Positions 27,841 through 37,617 of a stretch of DNA of 64,000 nucleotides are shown piece after piece; the stretch's first letter is position 1; each line of letters begins with the position of its first letter. Origin of the DNA: Onion yellows phytoplasma OY-M (GTDB taxonomy: Bacteria; Bacillota_I; Bacilli_A; Acholeplasmatales; Acholeplasmataceae); contig AP006628.2 in the NCBI GenBank assembly GCA_000009845.1, positions 716,590-780,589 on the forward strand. The letters are read 5' to 3'. A program made the translations under genes and the position numbers. The notes under the pieces are model-generated. The model saw nothing but the letters and a program-made list of their open reading frames with translations, was not told where the DNA came from and did no database searches.

Positions 27841-29637
27841 TTATTGATTATTATAACTAGGGGAAGTTGGTTGTGGAGTTGGAGTTTCTTCAGCTCTTTG
27901 AGTAAATTTTTTATCTTCTAATTTTATTTTGTATTCTTTTTTCTTATTTGATTGTGTTTCTTGAACTTCATCAATTGAAATTGTTGTTGTATAAAAATAT
28001 TTACTTTCTTGAGAAACAAAAGCATCTTTTCCTAAATTTTGTGTAGCAAGTTTTTCACTTAAATGTTTCCATTGTAAATTAGGAGTTTTGTTATCTTTAT
28101 CATTTGGATCTTCTTTATATTTTTCAATAATTTCTTTAGCTGCATTATAACTAGCTTGAATAATTGCATTAATTTCTTTAGCTTGAGTATCATTATCCAA
28201 ACTAAAATCCATACTTTCCGAACCTAATGACATTCCAAACTCTTTTACCATTTTAGTAGCAATAGTACGCACCTTTTTCAAATCATCACAACAACCAACA
28301 CTAACACTAGTTTCAAATACTTCTTCAGCTGCATGTCCTGCCAAAGCAGTAATCATTTGTTTTAATAAATCTTGTTTAGTTAAAAGTTGATCGGCTTGTT
28401 CGCCTTCATTACTAGCAGAAAAAAAGATAGTATATCCTCCTGCTTGTCCTCTTGGTTTAGCAGTTACACGATGCACATCAAACCCTAGAGCATGAGCTAC
28501 TATGGCATGTCCTAATTCATGATTAATAACTCTTTTTTTATCTGCTTTAGAGATACTTTGTTTTAATTCAGGACCCATTAAAATTAAATCCATAGCATCA
28601 TAGATATGCAAAGGTGTAATTTTGTTTGGGGAATTAGTATCTTTGGAGGCTATCTTTTTAGCTTCTTTCACTAAAGAATTAATATCTGCAGGAGTAAATT
28701 TAGATCCGTGCAAAGTTTTTGCCACTTGTTTTAATTCATCATCTGAAGGATAATTTGTTTTTTCAATGTTTTCGCGTTTCATAAAAGCTATAAGTAAGGC
28801 TTGGGTTGTTTTTAAATCTGGAGTGCCTAAATAAATGTGCTTCCCTAAACGCCCTTCTCTAATTAAGGCATCATCTAAAAAATCTTTACGATTAGTTGCT
28901 CCAATAACAATAGCTTGCGGAGTTTTTTCATCTGAATCTACTCCATCAAGTTGAGTTAACAAAGCATTAAGAGTACCTGAATGTTCTTGAGCGCTTTTTT
29001 CTTTGCTTCTTTCAGCTCCAATAGCATCAATTTCATCAATAAAGATAAAATAATAACTCTGTCCACGTTGTTTGGCAGTTTCTTGAGCTACTTTAAACAA
29101 TCCTCTTACACGAGCTGCTCCAACTCCTATATATTTTTCGACAAAATCAGAGCCAGTAGTAACAAAAAAAGGAGCTTTACCTTTAACAGAACCCACTAAA
29201 CATTTAGCTAAATAAGTTTTTCCTGTTCCTGGAGGACCGTACAATAAAACTCCTCTTGGTAAATCTTTACGAGGCAAAGGGTTCATTTCATTTGCATCAT
29301 CATTTACTGCTGAAATATATTCTCTTAACTCGTCTTTGACTTCATCATATCCAGAAAAGCTATCAATATTAAGATTGCCTTTGGGTCTGTATTCTTTTTC
29401 TTGTGCCCACATAGTATCTTCTTGGGTGTCTTTTCCCATAGTCTTAGAAAAATTTTCAGATCCTTTAATTAAAACAAACAGAAAGAAAATCACCATAATA
29501 TTTACAATAATAGTACTTACATTAGTAGCAATTGCAAAATAATTTTTAGGTTTTTTGGGCGGAATTGGATAATTTGGCGGATTTTGCGGTTGATTATCTG
29601 GTTCAGGATATTCAAATCTTTGCGGTTCCCATTTCAT
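27841..29637 (-). CDS. ftsH: ATP-dependent zinc metalloprotease FtsH
   Basis: 598 residues. A Pro-rich head (1-30), a single membrane helix (about 35-57), AAA module with Walker A GPPGTGKT (134-141), Walker B IFIDEIDAIG and the SRH region (ATNRKDFLDDALIREGRLGK), then the zinc site HELGH (373-377). It degrades misfolded membrane and some cytoplasmic proteins. Unusual: the family normally has two membrane helices around a periplasmic domain; here only one is visible. It is the intact member among several AAA genes in this window (22,436, 36,047, 52,334). Confidence 0.94.
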   Translation of the reverse strand: MKWEPQRFEYPEPDNQPQNPPNYPIPPKKPKNYFAIATNVSTIIVNIMVIFFLFVLIKGSENFSKTMGKDTQEDTMWAQEKEYRPKGNLNIDSFSGYDEVKDELREYISAVNDDANEMNPLPRKDLPRGVLLYGPPGTGKTYLAKCLVGSVKGKAPFFVTTGSDFVEKYIGVGAARVRGLFKVAQETAKQRGQSYYFIFIDEIDAIGAERSKEKSAQEHSGTLNALLTQLDGVDSDEKTPQAIVIGATNRKDFLDDALIREGRLGKHIYLGTPDLKTTQALLIAFMKRENIEKTNYPSDDELKQVAKTLHGSKFTPADINSLVKEAKKIASKDTNSPNKITPLHIYDAMDLILMGPELKQSISKADKKRVINHELGHAIVAHALGFDVHRVTAKPRGQAGGYTIFFSASNEGEQADQLLTKQDLLKQMITALAGHAAEEVFETSVSVGCCDDLKKVRTIATKMVKEFGMSLGSESMDFSLDNDTQAKEINAIIQASYNAAKEIIEKYKEDPNDKDNKTPNLQWKHLSEKLATQNLGKDAFVSQESKYFYTTTISIDEVQETQSNKKKEYKIKLEDKKFTQRAEETPTPQPTSPSYNNQ

Positions 29638-30298
29638 AATATACCTTCCTTTATATTTTTATATATTAATTAGTTAGTTTAATTGGGTTTATTTTTTTAG
29701 TGCATTTTTTTAGTGCATTTTTTTAGTAAATTAATTTGAAATGATAAAAAAATTCCAACATAAAATTTTAATGAAAATAAACAAATTGACAAATACCAAA
29801 AAATAAACATAATAAGAATCTTTATAAGCATTTATCCAACAATTTTTAATTATTTGAATCAATATTTGCAAAAAATCATTTTACTATAATTTTCTTAACA
29901 CATTTATTTTAACAAAATTTATAGATATTATAACAATATCAGCAAAAAAAGCACTTTTTATGATTGCAATTTATTAATTTTATGATAAGCTAAAATTAGC
30001 AATAAATAAATTTGAAATATTAAGAGATTTTGGTCCTTTTTGATTGTTTATTGTTGTAATTTTAATTACTCCTTTTTTATTTTATTATAAATTGATTATT
30101 TTGCTTTATAATTATTTTATTGACTAACTTATTACATTTAGTTTATCGACTATTTTTTTATATTTGATAATTGCTAATTAAACAACAATTTACAACTTAA
30201 ACTTATAAATTATAAACTTAATTACAAATTACAATTGCAATTACGATTATAATTATAATTATTAACTTTATTTCTCCAAAAAAGATAGGTATCAAACC
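29638..30298. other. Divergent intergenic region between ftsH and potA
   Basis: 660 bp holding the promoters of two divergent units. A TTGACA-17-ATAATA match (plus strand, about 29,786) is possible but far from potA. The sequence TTTTTTTAGTGCAT is repeated in tandem near 29,695-29,725. No gene seen. Confidence 0.4.
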
Positions 30299-31552
30299 AT
30301 GAAAACATTAATTATTTTAAAAGATTTAACCAAAGTATTTGACAATCAATTAATTTTAAGAGGCATAAATTTAGAAATTAAACAAAATGAATTTGTCACT
30401 TTATTAGGTCCTTCAGGTTGTGGAAAAACTACTATTTTACGTATTTTAGGCGGTTTTGAAAACCCTAGTAGCGGAGAGGTTTTATTTCAAGAAAAAAGCA
30501 TTTTAAATGTAGCTGCTCACAAAAGACCAATTAATACTGTTTTTCAAAAATACGCTTTATTCCCTCATTTAAATGTCTTTGAAAATGTAGCTTTTGGCTT
30601 ACGTTTAAAAGATTTTAACTCCAAGATTAAAGCTAATTTATCTCTTAATAAAACTCATTATCAAACTAACAAAGCCAATTTATCAAAAACTTTTCATCAA
30701 GAATTAACCAAAGATTTAACGCAAGAAAAAACTACCCAAATTACACATAACTTTAACAATCAAATTGAAACTTTAACCAAAGATTTTGAAACAAAACAAA
30801 CTGCTCTTAAATGCAAAAAAATAAACAAGAAAGAGCAAGAAGAACAAATCCAAAAAGAAGTATTAAAATACCTTAAAATTATGGGTTTACAAGGACTTGA
30901 AAAAAGAACCATTGAACAATTATCAGGCGGACAACAACAACGAGTAGCAATCGCAAGAGCTTTAATTAACAAACCCCAAGTTTTATTACTTGATGAGCCT
31001 TTATCTAATCTAGATTTAAAATTAAAACAAGAAATGCAATACGAACTTAAAGAAATCCAAAAAAACTCAGGAATTACTTTTTTATTTGTCACTCACGACC
31101 AAGAAGAAGCATTTACTATGAGCGATAAAGTAGTTGTCATGAATCATGGCGAAATTCAACAAATAGGAAGTCCTGAAGATATTTACAACGAACCTGCTAA
31201 TCGTTTTGTAGCTCAATTTGTAGGAGAATCCAACTTAATTAAAGGAGTGATGAAAGATGATTTTTTAGTTCATTTTGACAATCAAACTTTTAATTGTGTA
31301 GATAAGGGTTTTCGCAAAGAAGAAAATGTAGATATTGTTATTCGTCCCGAAGACATTGATATTGTCTCCCAAGGAAAAGGCTTAATTACAGGTATAGTAC
31401 AATCAATTATTTTTAAAGGCGTTCACTGGGAAATTGATGTTAAAACTGCCCAAAGAACCTACACTATTCATACTACTGACCATGTTGAATTAAACAAACA
31501 AGTAGATATTACTTTTAATCCTGAAGATATTCATGTAATGGAGATTTGGTAA
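30299..31552 (+). CDS. potA: Spermidine/putrescine ABC transporter ATPase
   Basis: 417 residues. Walker A GPSGCGKTT (37-45), Q-loop QKYALFPHLNVFENV, signature LSGGQQQR (208-215), Walker B VLLLDEPLSNLD, H-loop THDQEE, and a C-terminal TOBE-like regulatory domain (NIVIRPEDI-type). It powers polyamine import with PotB, PotC and PotD encoded next. Unusual: about 75 extra residues, rich in K, N, Q and T, at 106-182 between the Q-loop and the signature, in the helical domain. Its stop overlaps the potB start. Confidence 0.95.
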   Translation: MKTLIILKDLTKVFDNQLILRGINLEIKQNEFVTLLGPSGCGKTTILRILGGFENPSSGEVLFQEKSILNVAAHKRPINTVFQKYALFPHLNVFENVAFGLRLKDFNSKIKANLSLNKTHYQTNKANLSKTFHQELTKDLTQEKTTQITHNFNNQIETLTKDFETKQTALKCKKINKKEQEEQIQKEVLKYLKIMGLQGLEKRTIEQLSGGQQQRVAIARALINKPQVLLLDEPLSNLDLKLKQEMQYELKEIQKNSGITFLFVTHDQEEAFTMSDKVVVMNHGEIQQIGSPEDIYNEPANRFVAQFVGESNLIKGVMKDDFLVHFDNQTFNCVDKGFRKEENVDIVIRPEDIDIVSQGKGLITGIVQSIIFKGVHWEIDVKTAQRTYTIHTTDHVELNKQVDITFNPEDIHVMEIW

Positions 31553-32394
31553 TGAAAAAAACCTATACTTGCAAGGACAATCAAAAACTATACAGACTAT
31601 TAATTTCGCCTTATTATATTATTTTATTAGGATTAATTATTTTACCTATGGGTTTTATTTTATTTGATTCTTTTCAAGATACTAACCAACAAAACGCATT
31701 TTTTGCAACCCGTTTTACTTTACAACACCATCAAGAATTTTTATCCAATCAATCATTTTTATACGTCCTTGCTAGATCAATTGCAATTTCTATTATTGTT
31801 ACTTTTTGTGTCTTTATCATTGTCTATCCTCTAGCCTATATGATTTCTCGCCTCAAAATGAAATGGCAAAGCTTTCTTGTCATTCTCATCAATGGCACTA
31901 TGTGGATTAATATGATTATCAAAACCCAAGCATTAGTCCAAATATTTCATTTATTACAAAAAACTTTTAATATCAATCTTTTAGAAACTAATTTTGCTAT
32001 GATTGTGGGACTTATTTATTTATTTTTGCCATTTATGTTTTTGCCTATCTACACTGCAATTATCAAAATAAATCCCCAACTTATTCAAGCCTCCAAAGAT
32101 CTAGGAGCAAACGAATGGCAAATATTGCAAAAAATTATTTGGCCCTTATCACTTTCAGGAGTACTTGCAGGCATTTGTCTTGTCTTTTTACAAACAGCAA
32201 CTAATATTGTAGCTCCACGTTATCTCGGAGCAACTACCCAAATTACTATTGCTGAATTAATCGAAAACAAAGCTTTATTAAGTGGCGAAATCAAACAAGC
32301 TTGTGCAATTGCTATTCATCTTTCTTTAACAATGTTTTTGATTTTTCAAATGTTTAAAAAATTAAGTTTAGGAGAAAACAAAGATGTCAATTAA
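31552..32394 (+). CDS. potB: Spermidine/putrescine permease PotB
   Basis: 280 residues with six predicted membrane segments and the EAA loop near the end (ASKDLGANEWQILQKIIWPL). I take the ATG at 31,552, whose first base is shared with the potA stop; a TTG six bases earlier is possible but less likely. Forms the channel with PotC. Confidence 0.94.
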   Translation: MKKTYTCKDNQKLYRLLISPYYIILLGLIILPMGFILFDSFQDTNQQNAFFATRFTLQHHQEFLSNQSFLYVLARSIAISIIVTFCVFIIVYPLAYMISRLKMKWQSFLVILINGTMWINMIIKTQALVQIFHLLQKTFNINLLETNFAMIVGLIYLFLPFMFLPIYTAIIKINPQLIQASKDLGANEWQILQKIIWPLSLSGVLAGICLVFLQTATNIVAPRYLGATTQITIAELIENKALLSGEIKQACAIAIHLSLTMFLIFQMFKKLSLGENKDVN

Positions 32395-33388
32395 ATTATC
32401 TCGGGCAACCCCCCCCCAAACTGCTTCTACCAAAATCCCAAAAAAACCCAAAAAAACCATTACTAACACCTTATATATCATTTTAGTGTTAAGCTTTATT
32501 TATATTCCTATTTTATCTTTAATTATTTTTTCTTTTAACAAAAGCGAAGGCAGAATTGCATCTTTAGTTAATTGGCAAGGTTTTAGTTTTGAATGGTATT
32601 CTAAACTTTGGACTGACCAAACAGTTAAAACTGCTATCAAAATAACTTTATACATTGCTTGCCTAACTACTTTAATTTCTACTTTTTTAGGTACTTTTGC
32701 AGCTATTAGTCTTGCTCAAAGTCTTAACAAAAAATGGCGCAACATTGTTCTTAATGTAAGTAATTTTTCTATTGTTATTCCTGAAATTATTACTGCTTTA
32801 GCATTATTTGTTGTCTTTGGTTTTATGGGTTTGGAATCTGGTTTTTGGAAAATGCTTTTAGCCCACATATCTTTTTGCACTCCTTTTGTAGTTATTACTG
32901 TCTATCCTAAAGTAATAAATCTTGACCCTCATTCTTTAGAAGCAGCCTATGATTTAGGAGCAACCCCACTCAAAGCTTTAACCAAAGTAATACTACCTCA
33001 ACTTAAAGGAGCTATGCTTTTAGGAGCCACTCTTGCTTTTAGTCTTTCTTTTGATGACTTTATGATTTCTTATTTTGTAGGTGGTTCTGAATGCCAAAAT
33101 ATTTCTGCTTATATCTACAGCCTCAAAGGAACTATTAACCCAACTGTAAATGCTTTATCTACTATTTTAATTATTATTGCTAGTTCTAAAATTATCCTTA
33201 ATTTCATCAAATACAACAACCAAAAACAAAACCAAAGGAAAAATGCCAAAATAGAAGCAGAGGCAAATAACAATGAAAATGAAAGTATAAATGGAGCTAC
33301 AACAATAACTACAAACAAAACCACAACCACTAACACAAAAACAAGCGCAAAGACAAACACCAATGAAAACGAATTTAATACCAAATGA
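32384..33388 (+). CDS. potC: Spermidine/putrescine permease PotC
   Basis: 334 residues, six membrane segments and EAA loop (EAAYDLGATPLKALTKVILP). It overlaps potB by 11 bp and potD by 4 bp. The C-terminal 55 residues are a low-complexity N/T/K tail (for example NNNENESINGATTITTNKTT) not present in typical PotC of about 265 residues; this tail may be dispensable or a lineage-specific addition. Confidence 0.94.
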   Translation: MSIKLSRATPPQTASTKIPKKPKKTITNTLYIILVLSFIYIPILSLIIFSFNKSEGRIASLVNWQGFSFEWYSKLWTDQTVKTAIKITLYIACLTTLISTFLGTFAAISLAQSLNKKWRNIVLNVSNFSIVIPEIITALALFVVFGFMGLESGFWKMLLAHISFCTPFVVITVYPKVINLDPHSLEAAYDLGATPLKALTKVILPQLKGAMLLGATLAFSLSFDDFMISYFVGGSECQNISAYIYSLKGTINPTVNALSTILIIIASSKIILNFIKYNNQKQNQRKNAKIEAEANNNENESINGATTITTNKTTTTNTKTSAKTNTNENEFNTK

Positions 33389-34611
33389 AAAAGACAATTA
33401 AAACTGTAGCAACAACATTGCTTTTCATTTTAACAACAACTTTTGTTATTCTTATTATTCTTAATCTTAAAAACAAAAATATACTTCCCCAACACCAAGA
33501 AGAACAAACATTAACATTATTTAATTGGGGCGAATACTTAGAACCTAGCATTATTGAAAAGTTTGAAAAAGAAACTCACATCAAAGTTAAACAAGTTCTT
33601 TTTTCTTCTAACGAACTTGCAGTTACCAAAATTAAAAGTAAAAACCAATATGATCTAGCTATTTTAAGTGAATATGCAATTGATCAATTAAGACAAAGCA
33701 AAATGTTAGAAACAATAGATGATGGTGAATTAATAAAAGATGATAAACATTATTATGAATTAAACAAAGACCTCCAAGACAAACTCCCTTCTGAATTTAA
33801 CAATTACGCCGTTCCTTATTTTTGGGGCAAAGTAGTTATTCTTTATAATAAAAACAAAATAACTCAAGATAAAATTAATGAACTCAAAGATCAAAATAAA
33901 GGTTTTAAATATTTAAAAGACACCAATTTAAAAGTAGCTTTATGCAATAACGCTCGCGACGGTTTAATGGTAGGTCTAAAAGCTACTGAAGGAAAAATTG
34001 CAAACCCTTCCCCATATGAATTAAATGAAGCCAAAAAATGGCTCTTAGAACTAAAACAACAAAAACCTAACTTAGCTTTTATAAACGACCAATTAATGGA
34101 CCGCATGAAAAATAAAAATAACGAATACTATGATATAGTTATTGCTTATTCAGGAGATGCTAATTTTTTAAAAGAACAAAATAATAATCTAGATTATTTT
34201 TCACCTACAGAAGGAACCAACGTTTGGGTTGATGCTTTGGTAATGCCTAAAGGAAGCAAAAAAACCCTAGCTTATAAGTTCATCAATTTTTTAAGACAAA
34301 AAGAAAATTACAAAAACAATTTAGCTTTTACTAAATATAATTCTCCTTATGTTGGATTAGAAACTTTTCCAGGAATTCGCCAAATAGAAATCAAAGTTAA
34401 CGATGAAGTTTACAAATACGACCAAACCACCCAAAAAACCATCAATACTTATTGGAACGACATTATTGCTTTTCCCAGCCAAAAAGATTATTGGCTATTT
34501 ATCTTAAGTTTTTTCATTTTTTTAGCTATTTTTATCATATATTTCCATCATAAATTCAAAAATAAATTACGTTTAGACCAATTGCCCCAAAAAATAAAAA
34601 CTTTAATATAA
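33385..34611 (+). CDS. potD: Spermidine/putrescine-binding protein PotD
   Basis: 408 residues. The mature part opens LTLFNWGEYLEPSIIEKFEK, the standard PotD start, and keeps NYAVPYFWGKVVILYN and EGTNVWVDALVMPKGS. The N-terminal helix (10-28) has no lipobox cysteine. A second hydrophobic helix sits at the C-terminus (about 366-388) followed by a basic tail. It is therefore likely anchored at both ends, with the ligand-binding lobes outside. Last gene of the pot operon, followed by a strong terminator. Confidence 0.93.
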   Translation: MKKTIKTVATTLLFILTTTFVILIILNLKNKNILPQHQEEQTLTLFNWGEYLEPSIIEKFEKETHIKVKQVLFSSNELAVTKIKSKNQYDLAILSEYAIDQLRQSKMLETIDDGELIKDDKHYYELNKDLQDKLPSEFNNYAVPYFWGKVVILYNKNKITQDKINELKDQNKGFKYLKDTNLKVALCNNARDGLMVGLKATEGKIANPSPYELNEAKKWLLELKQQKPNLAFINDQLMDRMKNKNNEYYDIVIAYSGDANFLKEQNNNLDYFSPTEGTNVWVDALVMPKGSKKTLAYKFINFLRQKENYKNNLAFTKYNSPYVGLETFPGIRQIEIKVNDEVYKYDQTTQKTINTYWNDIIAFPSQKDYWLFILSFFIFLAIFIIYFHHKFKNKLRLDQLPQKIKTLI

Positions 34612-34646
34612 TTTGTTCTAACCCCAAATATTAATCAATTAATATT

Positions 34647-34674
34647 CAAAAAACCAACTTTTAAGTTGGTTTTT
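34647..34674 (+). terminator. Terminator of the pot operon
   Basis: AAAACCAACTT and its exact complement AAGTTGGTTTT with almost no loop and a T-run; the A-run on the left makes it usable on both strands. Confidence 0.9.
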
Positions 34675-34806
34675 CCTTTATAAATGAAACAATTAAAACT
34701 AATTTGGTATTCAATTAATTATTTTTTTCAATTTTTTTTATATAAAGATAAATTGCAATAATAAAAACAGCCAACAACAAAATAAATAATATATAGGCAA
34801 ATATTT

Positions 34807-35820
34807 TTATATTGTAAATGTGTGTGTGTCATAAGTTTGAGATTTTAAATCACCCACATCAGCTACTTTATTATTGGTGTGGGGCAAATAAACTTTATTT
34901 TTTTGAGTATTTTTATCCACTAAAACATTTGTAATAGGCAATATTGGTTCTACATTACTACTTTTACCCCAAGTATAACGATGTTGCCAATCAACTACTT
35001 TATTATTTTCGGTACTTGTTTCTAAATAATGTCTTTGGGATGTTTGTCTACCATTTTTATCATAAGTAGCATCCCAAGTATCATAATGTTGCCAATCAAC
35101 TACTTTATTATTTTCGGTACTTGTTTCTAAATAATGTCTTTTAGAAATTTGCTTTTGGTTTGCATCATAAGTAGCATCCCAAGTATCATTATTTTTCCAA
35201 TCCACTAATTTATCTTTTTCAGTACTTCCTTGCAAATAATGCCTTTCTAATAATTGATTACCATTTTTATCATAGGTTTTATCCCAAGTATCATGATGTT
35301 TGCAATTAACTAATTTATTATTTTCGGTGCTTTGAGCTAAAAAATATCTTTTAGATGTTTGTCTACCATTTTTATCATAAGTAGCATCCCAAGTATCAGG
35401 ATTTTGCCAATCAACTAATTTATTATTTTCGGTGCTTTGAGCTAAAAAATATCTTTTAGATGTTTGTCTACCATTTTTATCATAAGTAGCATCCCAAACA
35501 TTATAATGCGTCCAATCAACTACTTTATTATCTTGCGTACTTTCTAATTTGTAATGTCTTTGTGCTATTTGATTTCCGTTGGTATCATAAATTGCATCAT
35601 AAGTATCAGGATTTTGCCAATCAACTAATTTATTATCTTGCGTGCTTTCTTCTAAATATTTTCTTTTTTCTATAACTCCATTAGCTAAATTTTCTTTTAA
35701 TGGATTATTTGCCCAAACTGTAATTATATTTCCTAATAATACAATAAAAATCCATAATGCCAATAACAACAAGCACACCTTAGCCAATAAAAAATGCTTG
35801 GGTTGTTCTAAATTATTCAC
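34807..35820 (-). CDS. Secreted tandem-repeat protein
   Basis: 337 residues. N-terminal signal or anchor helix (about 12-37, ending ITVWA before NNPL), then about seven units of roughly 36 residues: LVDW..xDTWDATYDKNGRQ followed by xSKRYFLAQSTENNK. The units differ little from each other at DNA level, so copy number can change by recombination. The final 60 residues leave the repeat. A second, broken gene of the same style lies at 43,220-44,227. Probably exposed on the surface or released into host or insect cells; no enzyme motif visible. Confidence 0.8.
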   Translation of the reverse strand: MNNLEQPKHFLLAKVCLLLLALWIFIVLLGNIITVWANNPLKENLANGVIEKRKYLEESTQDNKLVDWQNPDTYDAIYDTNGNQIAQRHYKLESTQDNKVVDWTHYNVWDATYDKNGRQTSKRYFLAQSTENNKLVDWQNPDTWDATYDKNGRQTSKRYFLAQSTENNKLVNCKHHDTWDKTYDKNGNQLLERHYLQGSTEKDKLVDWKNNDTWDATYDANQKQISKRHYLETSTENNKVVDWQHYDTWDATYDKNGRQTSQRHYLETSTENNKVVDWQHRYTWGKSSNVEPILPITNVLVDKNTQKNKVYLPHTNNKVADVGDLKSQTYDTHTFTI

Positions 35821-36046
35821 TTTGTAAAAAAACTCTTTTCTAATATGGCAATTATAAATAATTCCAACTTGAAAAAATTGCTATTATTTATTTTAATTAT
35901 ACAATTATCTCTTATTTTGTTTTTTATAATTGTAATAGTATTAAATACTATGTAAAATTATTATATCGCAAAATAGATAAAAATATACTTAATTTTTATT
36001 AATATTTCTTTGTTGTAATGCTTTATAAATTATTATATATATTATT

Positions 36047-37115
36047 TTATTGTGGGATAAAACCTAAAACTGATAAACAAACTTCTTTTAAGTCTTGAAC
36101 TTCAATTTGTGTGTGTTTGTTTCTACACATATTAATACAAGCATCATTAACAAGTGTTTCGATGGTACGATTAGAACGCTTCATAATGTCATTTTAAATT
36201 GCATCATTAACATTTTGGGTGAGATAATTTAGTGCATCATCAGAAATTGGGTTTTTACAGATATTTTTAACTAAGAATTTCATAAAGTCTTTGCGTGGTT
36301 CTTTTTCGAGGGTTTAACTTCAATTTTGTAAGTAAATCTTGATTTAATGGCATCATCCATTTTATCTAAATAATTTGTAGCTGCAATTAAAAATATGGGC
36401 TTAGTTGGGTTATTTTTTTCGCTAGTTAATTCTTCTTTGAAAGCCGTAACAGCTTCACTTTGTCCTTTATGATGCTCACGTATTTGTGTAAGATCAACAA
36501 AAACATCTTCACATTCATCAACAAAAATGATAGCACCACTGTGTTCATCAGCAATTTTTCTTGCACTATCAAATAAAGAATGTACTGCCTTTACACTTTC
36601 TCCTACATATTTTTGAGCAAAATCAGCACCAGTACATTTAGCAACATATTTAAAATTAGTATCTTTCATAAAACAATTAGCAAAAAAAGTTTTTCCAGTG
36701 CCAGGAACTCCATATAATAACATTCCTTTGGGAGGATCTATTTTGCCTTTACCTTAAAACATTTTGGCATTTGTAACAAAATCTAGTACTTTTTTAGCTG
36801 CCAATTTTTCTTCTTTCATTCCAAATAAATCATCCATATATTTTTTGTTAGGATTAAAATTGTTTAATTCAAATTGAACTGGCGCATGGAATGCATCTAT
36901 AACACTCCATTTGGGAGTTGAAGGTGATTTTTCAGATAAAGATGGAGTTTGTGTTATGGTAGGTGGATTGTTGTTGGTTGTGGTTGAAATTGAGGTCTAA
37001 AAGCTAAAATTAAAGCTATTGCAACTAAAGAAAAAGCAATTCAAGTAATAGCAGTTTCGATTTTAAATGATTTATTCAAAAAATTTAAATTGAGATCTTT
37101 TTCTTGATTATCCAT
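36047..37115 (-). pseudogene. FtsH-like AAA ATPase pseudogene
   Basis: Starts MDNQEKDLNLNFLNKSFKIE at 37,115 and would have one membrane helix and an AAA module (Walker A YGVPGTGKT, Walker B IIFVDECEDV). Damage seen in reading order: TGA in the membrane helix, a frameshift after LILAFRP, TAA after TNAKMF, a frameshift after KIEVKP near 36,310, and TAA after VNDAI. The piece 36,280-36,723 is the longest open remnant. It is related to the gene at 52,334-53,428. Confidence 0.85.
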
Positions 37116-37617
37116 AAGATAATTTCTCACTTTCGTTTTATTTTGTTATTTTTAAAAGTTAGTTGGTTGTCAATAAATCAAACAATTATATTGTTATATC
37201 AAATTTATAAATCACTATTTTTATAACTTGCCTAAAACTTTATAAATGAATTAGTTTTTATTTTAATGAATTGATTATCACAAACAAAACTTTTTTAACA
37301 ATTAATAATTATTTGATTATCTCTATTATATCTCTTTCAAAAAAATAAAACAAATTTAAATAAAACAAATAACAAACTAAATAATTCTATCAATAATCTC
37401 ATAATTTTACTTATAAGTCATAAAAAACTAAATTTTTGCTCCCTTAACTTCTTTGTTTTATAAGAGAAAAATTAAAATATGTTATAATTAAAATAGGTTT
37501 TTATTTACCTTAAATAAAAAATCTTTCCTAATCATACCAAATTACGAAAAACAATATTCCATTCCTTATTATTATCTAATTATATTAAAGAAATTTTTTC
37601 GAAGAAAGGCAACCAAG

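Noticed and set aside
33115-33397. Two hydrophobic minus-strand frames
   Set aside because: Antisense of the N/T-rich tail of potC.
34807-35820. Regular repeats suggestive of a CRISPR array
   Set aside because: Spacing is about 108 bp without unique spacers, and the repeats are in frame within one coding sequence with a signal peptide.
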